Below are positions 58,569 to 64,000 of a DNA stretch of 64,000 nucleotides, piece after piece. The stretch comes from Lottia gigantea (Eukaryota > Mollusca > Gastropoda > Lottiidae): contig NW_008709540.1 in NCBI RefSeq assembly GCF_000327385.1, positions 625,815 through 689,814 of the forward strand. Reading direction: 5' to 3'. The position numbers and the translations under genes are program-made. Numbering within the stretch: position 1 is the stretch's first letter; the number at the start of each line of letters is the position of its first letter. The notes under the pieces were generated by a model. It was not told where the DNA came from, searched no databases, and saw nothing but the letters and a program-made list of their open reading frames with translations.

Positions 58569-60195
58569 TGATATATCAATTAAATTAATGTGGTCTGATA
58601 TATCAATTAAATTATTGTGGTCTGATATATCAATTAAATTATTGTGGTCTGATATATCAATTAAATTATTGTGGTCTGATATATCAACTGAATTATTGTG
58701 GTCTGATATATCAATTAAATTATTGTGGTCTGATATATCAATTTAATTATTGTGGTCTGAAATATCAACTAAATTATTGTGGTCCGATATATCAATTAAA
58801 TTATTGTGGTCTGATATATCAACTGAATTATTGTGGTCTGATATATTATCAATTAAATTATTGTGGTCTGATATATCAATTAAATTATTGTGGTCTGATA
58901 TATCAATTAAATTATTGTGGTCTGATATATCAATTAAATTATTGTGGTCTGATATATCAATTAAATTATTGTGGTCTGATATATCAACTGAATTATTGTG
59001 GTCTGATATATTAATTAAATTATTGTGGTCTGATATATTAATTAAATTATTGTGATCTGATATATCAACTAGATTATTGTGGTCTGATATATCAATTAAA
59101 TTATTGTGGTCTGATATATCAATTAAATTATTGTGGTCTGGTATATCAACTAAATTATTGTGGTCTGGTATATCAATTAAATTATTGTAGTCTGATATAT
59201 CACTTAAATTATTGTGGTCTGATATATCAATTAAATTATTGTGGTCTGATATATCAATTAAATTATTGTGGTCTGATATATCAATTAAATTATTGTGGTC
59301 TGATATATCAATTAAATTATTGTGGTCTGATATATCAATTAAATTATTGTGGTCTGATATATCAACTGAATTATTGTGGTCTGATATATCAATTAAATTA
59401 TTGTGGTCTGATATATCAATTAAATTATTGTGGTCTGATATATCAATTAAATTATTGTGGTCTGATATATCAATTAAATTATTGTGGTCTGATATATCAA
59501 TTAAATTATTGTGGTCTGATATATCAACTAAATTATTGTGGTCTGATATATCAATTAAATTATTGTGGTCTGATATATATGAATTGAATTATTGTCGTCT
59601 GATATATCAACTGAATTATTGTGGTCTGATATATCAATTAAATTATTGTGGTCTGATATATCAACTGAATTATTGTGGTCTGATATATCAACTGAATTAT
59701 TGTGGTCTGATATATCAATTAAATTATTGTGGTCTGATATATCAACTTAATTATTGTGGTCTGATATATCAACTGAATTGTTGTGGTCTGATATATCAAT
59801 TAAATTATTGTGGTCTGGTATATCAACTGAATTATGGTGGTCTGATATATCAACTGAATTATTGTGGTCTGATATATCAACTGAATTATGGTGGTCTGAT
59901 ATATCAATTAAATTATTGTGATCTGATATATCAACTGAATTATGGTGGTCTGATGTAGCAACTAAATTATTGTGGTCTGATATATCAATTAAATTATAGT
60001 GGTCTGATGTAGCAACTAAATTATTGTGGTCTGATAAATCAACTAAATTATTGTGGTCTGATGTAGCAACTAAATTATTGTGGTCTGATGTAGCAACTAA
60101 ATTATTGTGGTCTGATATATCAACTAAATTATTGTGGTCTGATGTAGCAACTAAATTATTGTGGTCTGATGTGGCAACTAAATTATTCTGGTCCG
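58569..60195 (+). repeat. 27-bp minisatellite, about 60 copies
   Basis: Unit 'tctgatatatcaattaaatt' plus 'attgtgg'. Copy variants are ordered. The left two thirds are mostly 'caattaaatt' or 'caactgaatt' types. A 'ggtggtctg' type appears near 59830-59960. A 'gatgtagcaactaaatt' type dominates after 59955. The long open frames (period 9 codons, LLWSDISIK) are artefacts of the period. Confidence 0.96.
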
Positions 60196-60394
60196 TGTAT
60201 CGGGGACATTCATGGTATCAATTTTTGTGATAATGCATTTGATGCGATTAGTTGTAAATTACCCCAGGTTTTCGGTGTATAGAGCTAGTATTGACTAGAT
60301 AAAGGTACTTGATAGATATCAACGAAATCAACAGTCTAATCGTGTCAAATATAGTATCATATTACACTTTATAATTTTAATATAGCTTGCTAGA

Positions 60395-60825
60395 CAAGAT
60401 AACCTACACTTATTATAGCCACACCCACCACACTTATTATAGTCTCGCTAGCACACCCACCACACTTATTATATTCTCGCTAGCCACACCCACCACACTT
60501 ATTATAGTCTCTCCAGCCACACCCGCCACACTTATTATAGTCTCGTCACACCTGCCACACTTATTATATTCTCGCTAGCCACACCCACCACACTTATTAT
60601 AGTCTCGCTAGCCACACTCACCACACTTATTATAGTCTCACTAACCACACCTGTTATAGTCTCGCTAGCCACACCCACCACACTTATTATGGTCTCACTA
60701 GCCACACTTGTTATAGTCTCACTAGCCACACCCACTACATTTATAGTTTTGCTAGCCCGCCCACTACACTTATAGTTTCGCTAGCCACACGCACTACACT
60801 TATTGCTTGCTAGCCACATGAGTGA
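60395..60825. repeat. 33-bp minisatellite, about 12 copies, partly degenerate
   Basis: Units join 'ttattatagtctcgctagcc' and 'acacccaccacac'. Several copies towards the right are shortened. Unrelated to the 27-bp array next to it. Confidence 0.92.
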
Positions 60826-63800
60826 CATGAGACGTTCCAGCCAATTGTCCTGTCTTAGCGCTACTACCAGTGTCGGCACAAGCCTCTCGAGACTGAATGA
60901 TCCCCATCCCCCATGTACCTCCACTGGAGCCGCCATTGGTTACTATAAGATAACAATAAACAGAATTTTAATGAAAACATTCCAATGTGATTATGGGTGG
61001 TGATTTATTTGTTGTATTCAATGATATTATAATCACCCTTGTATCATGTATCATAACACACAGTTCGATTTCTTTGATAACCTCTGTCCAGACTTAAGTT
61101 TTATTATTAAAAGTCTTCCCCTTGTAGTGCACTTTTCATTGATTTTACGTCGGCTACATCTGCCATCATATACAGATAACATACTTCTAAATATATTTTT
61201 TTTTAAATCCAGTAAGAAGGACTGAAGTGGCCCACAGAACATAAATAAACAAAAATACTTGTAGCTGAATTTAAATCAGATTGTAGAAACATTTATTTAC
61301 GAACAAAGAAACAAATCAAGAGAGAAACATTTACCTTTGCTAGACCACAATTTGTCAATTCTCTTAATTATGTGCATAAATTAGCATACATTACCATAAA
61401 AGCCTTGTATGTCTTGTAAGTCAGCATATAATAAAACCTTATTATTTAGAGTAAAACCTGTTTTATTTGTTCCTATGTATGTCCATTTAACCTGGTCAAT
61501 GTAAATAGTAGCCTATAGTACTGTTATTGTTATGTTTACGTTCCTAGATTATTCATTTCAGTCATAAAGAATATTTTATACAATATTTTTTACCAAGTAT
61601 TTTTTATATATTATATATATACGTATATTTTACCTCGATACAGGCATAATTCATGTATACACCTTTGGACATAGCGCAGGGGTTTTCAATCTATTTCTTT
61701 CTTTGATCGATTACATTGCCCCTATTCCCCCTATAAATCCTTACTATTTTGTGATTTTCTCCAAGGTTTTACTCCCTGCAATCGTGTCAGAGAATATAGC
61801 CTGACTGTATATATGTCGAAAACATTTCATGCTAGACTACCAAGTACCCCTCCCCCCACATCAGACACAAAAGTTTTGAAATTACGGTAATTACCCCCAG
61901 GGTTTAGGAAGGGGATCGTCCGATTACCGAACGATGATCTGAGACAAAAGTCATTTATAATAAATGTACCTTTAACTCCAAGCTTGATATTCGTAAACTT
62001 TTGAAGTTAAAGTATGATATTGCGCGATTATGACAAGGTGTATTTAGCATCATCGCTCCAAATTCTCAAGAGAGGCAAAATATTTCCCAGATAAAGATTT
62101 ACACAGATTTATTAGATTGGACTAGAGGTGGTTTGGTGCTCTAGATTTTACCATACAATTTGTACAAAAATGATAATGATATTAATATTTAGAGTCTTAT
62201 AACACACACTTCAAACTTTATCATTTCAAAAGATTTAAACATTGGCTAGTCTGAGCTCTCTACATACTAACAATACACAATATCGTCGTATAAAGTTTGA
62301 ATGGAGCTATATTAATGGTTTATTTGACCAAGATTTCAATAGTTCTTCAATGTAGGCCTTCATTATGACAGCAATCTTATTTTTAAACTTGAATTAAGAT
62401 TAGTCATTTTATTTCACATAAAAGTCTGTTGTAATTTTCATTGCATTTTGTAGCAAAATGGAAATGGAGATCTAAATCTTAATGATCTGTAGTCCACTCT
62501 GGGTACAAATAGGGGCCAAACTGACTTAATATGGTTGTGGGGGGGGGGGGGAGGGGCAACTTACTATCTAGGTTAGATTCAAAATGCAACAACTCTGGGC
62601 ATACCATAAAGCGTCTGACAGAGTTTTTCCTAGTTTTTGGGGGCGATAAAAAACAAACTATTTTTCTGGAGGTTGTGCCACAACCACTCCCCCCCACCAT
62701 CAAACTGTTATCAAAACTAGATAGAGTTGTAAATTGTTTAATTTCCTGTTGGAATGCGAACATAAGTAAATGCCCAATGCAACTCAAAACTTTGAGTTTA
62801 AATCTTTAAAAAAAAGTGTTAACGAAGACGCCATTAACCCCAAAAACTGTTAAGACTATTTTGATGTTAACTGTAAAAAAGCAATCTAAGACCTGTGAAT
62901 GATAACTAAGATAGACTAGATCATATCAATATACTATATTCTATATTGTTCCTATCACGCTTTATTGTTTATCTTCTTATACAGAATAATCAGATGAGAT
63001 TTAATACGTAACCTAAATATGACAAGTCAAAACTAACAAAGAACAGACAAAATATTTGGTTTAATATCTTGAAAAGGTGATAATATTTATCATGATAAAA
63101 TTATGCAGTGGTCAGTGGCTCAGTGCCCAGAAAGAAAATTAACAGGCAGTAAATTGATTCGCTAATGGGTCTCAGAATGCAAGAGAGCTTAATTTAAAAA
63201 CTAATCTGAAATCAAGCTACTACCCGACTATATGCCTTTCAGTGGCTAAACTAGATAAGAGGTGCTCGTGGACTAAAGTGGGTTGGAATCCCTCCCTCAG
63301 GAACGTTGTAACATATAGTCTCCTGCATTATCAGACCCTCTGTTAGTCAATTTGCTACCTGTTAATGGAAGGTGTAAAGATTTCCAATCTATAGTTAATG
63401 CTATATAACTCATATATATATTGCTGGTCGTTACGTTTGATTATCATTGCATACATTAGTATATATTATTTTAAAGTTTGTATTTTTTCTTGGGATGGGA
63501 GCCCTCTAAGTGATGGGGTCCGTGGACTTGCTTCACCCAGTCTCTATGGTAGTTCAGCCATTGGTTCTTATATTGATAGTTATGTGAGTTGTAGAAGTTA
63601 TATCAATAAGAGTTTTATTCTCAGTTGATCTATGTTAAAGGTCTTGTTTGATTGTCATGAATCATTAGTTAGGTAAATTGTAGATCTATTTCTGTAGTAA
63701 GGTGTGTCGACAGCTCGACAATTACCTAAAGTCAATACAAACAGGGTAAGTCAAGAAAAAAGTACGCAAGATTGCTCAGTATTTTGGAGGTTTTTCTTTG

Positions 63801-64000
63801 TCGTTTACTACACTTGCAATCAATGTGCGATTTCGGCATTTTAATGTTTAGGTACAAGGCAATGGACGTTCATAAGAGAAACCTCGTCATGACGTTAATA
63901 AGACTTCAAAGTCCTAAAACCAAAGATGAAGAATGACCTTGTCAAAAATTCTGTTCTTTAGTTTAATTCTAAAACATAAAACAACTCAAAAAGTACAACG
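60826..64000. other. No gene recognised
   Basis: AT-rich DNA with homopolymer runs (a 12-G run near 62540). ORFs are short on both strands and none shows a family motif. A possible eroded SINE head ('cagtggctcagtgcccagaa') is at about 63113. Nothing else can be supported. Confidence 0.5.

Noticed and set aside
58516-59958. Long ORFs with LLWSDISIK repeats
   Set aside because: Pure consequence of a 27-bp tandem repeat; no start context, no non-repeat sequence, and the frame drifts with variant units.
62479-62809. Overlapping ORFs on both strands near the G-run
   Set aside because: Low-complexity region with Pro/Gly runs from a poly-G tract; no homology recognised.

Overview
The window looks like AT-rich nuclear DNA from an invertebrate animal, most likely a mollusc or other lophotrochozoan. 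The evidence is short exons with GT-AG introns, three recognisable animal genes, and abundant tRNA-derived SINEs, short inverted-repeat elements (MITEs), a Penelope-like retroelement and many minisatellites. The phylum is an inference from repeat style, not a measurement. Every exon chain below was assembled by eye from splice signals and reading phase, and the phases close exactly in each gene except for one doubtful exon in SFI1.

Layout. (1) Positions 1-15,777, minus strand: a mitochondrial 2-Cys peroxiredoxin (PRDX3-like). It has a transit-peptide first exon, a 12.4-kb second intron, and a last visible intron built almost wholly of a 42-bp tandem repeat. Its final exon lies off the left edge. 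The 12.4-kb intron holds an inverted pair of Penelope fragments, a tandem array of about 2.04-kb units (three recent copies at 3.58-9.33 kb and decayed copies to about 13.7 kb), a 33-bp minisatellite that seems to have grown from part of that unit, and MITEs. (2) 17,516-25,008, plus strand: an ELMOD3-type ARL-GAP carrying a very long disordered N-terminus with 17 DPF motifs. (3) 25.0-32.6 kb: no gene seen, mostly MITE remnants. (4) 32,598-41,054, minus strand: a C2H2 zinc-finger gene whose two common exons can be joined in frame to any of three tandem first exons, each coding a variant CxxC...CxxC (ZAD-like) domain. (5) 41,409-57,765, plus strand: an SFI1-like centrin-repeat centrosome gene of about 30 coding exons, divergent from the zinc-finger gene across a 354-bp shared promoter. 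(6) 58.6-60.8 kb: two minisatellites. From there to 64 kb nothing coding was recognised.

The strongest observations are the alternative ZAD-like first exons; tandem arrays grown across exon-intron junctions at three places in two genes (PRDX3 acceptor, SFI1 exon 2 donor, SFI1 exon 20 donor, the last with eight open exon-like copies); and the DPF-rich extension on ELMOD3. The genes serve unrelated functions (mitochondrial peroxide removal, ARL/membrane traffic, transcription, centrosome), so apart from the divergent promoter no shared pathway is implied.
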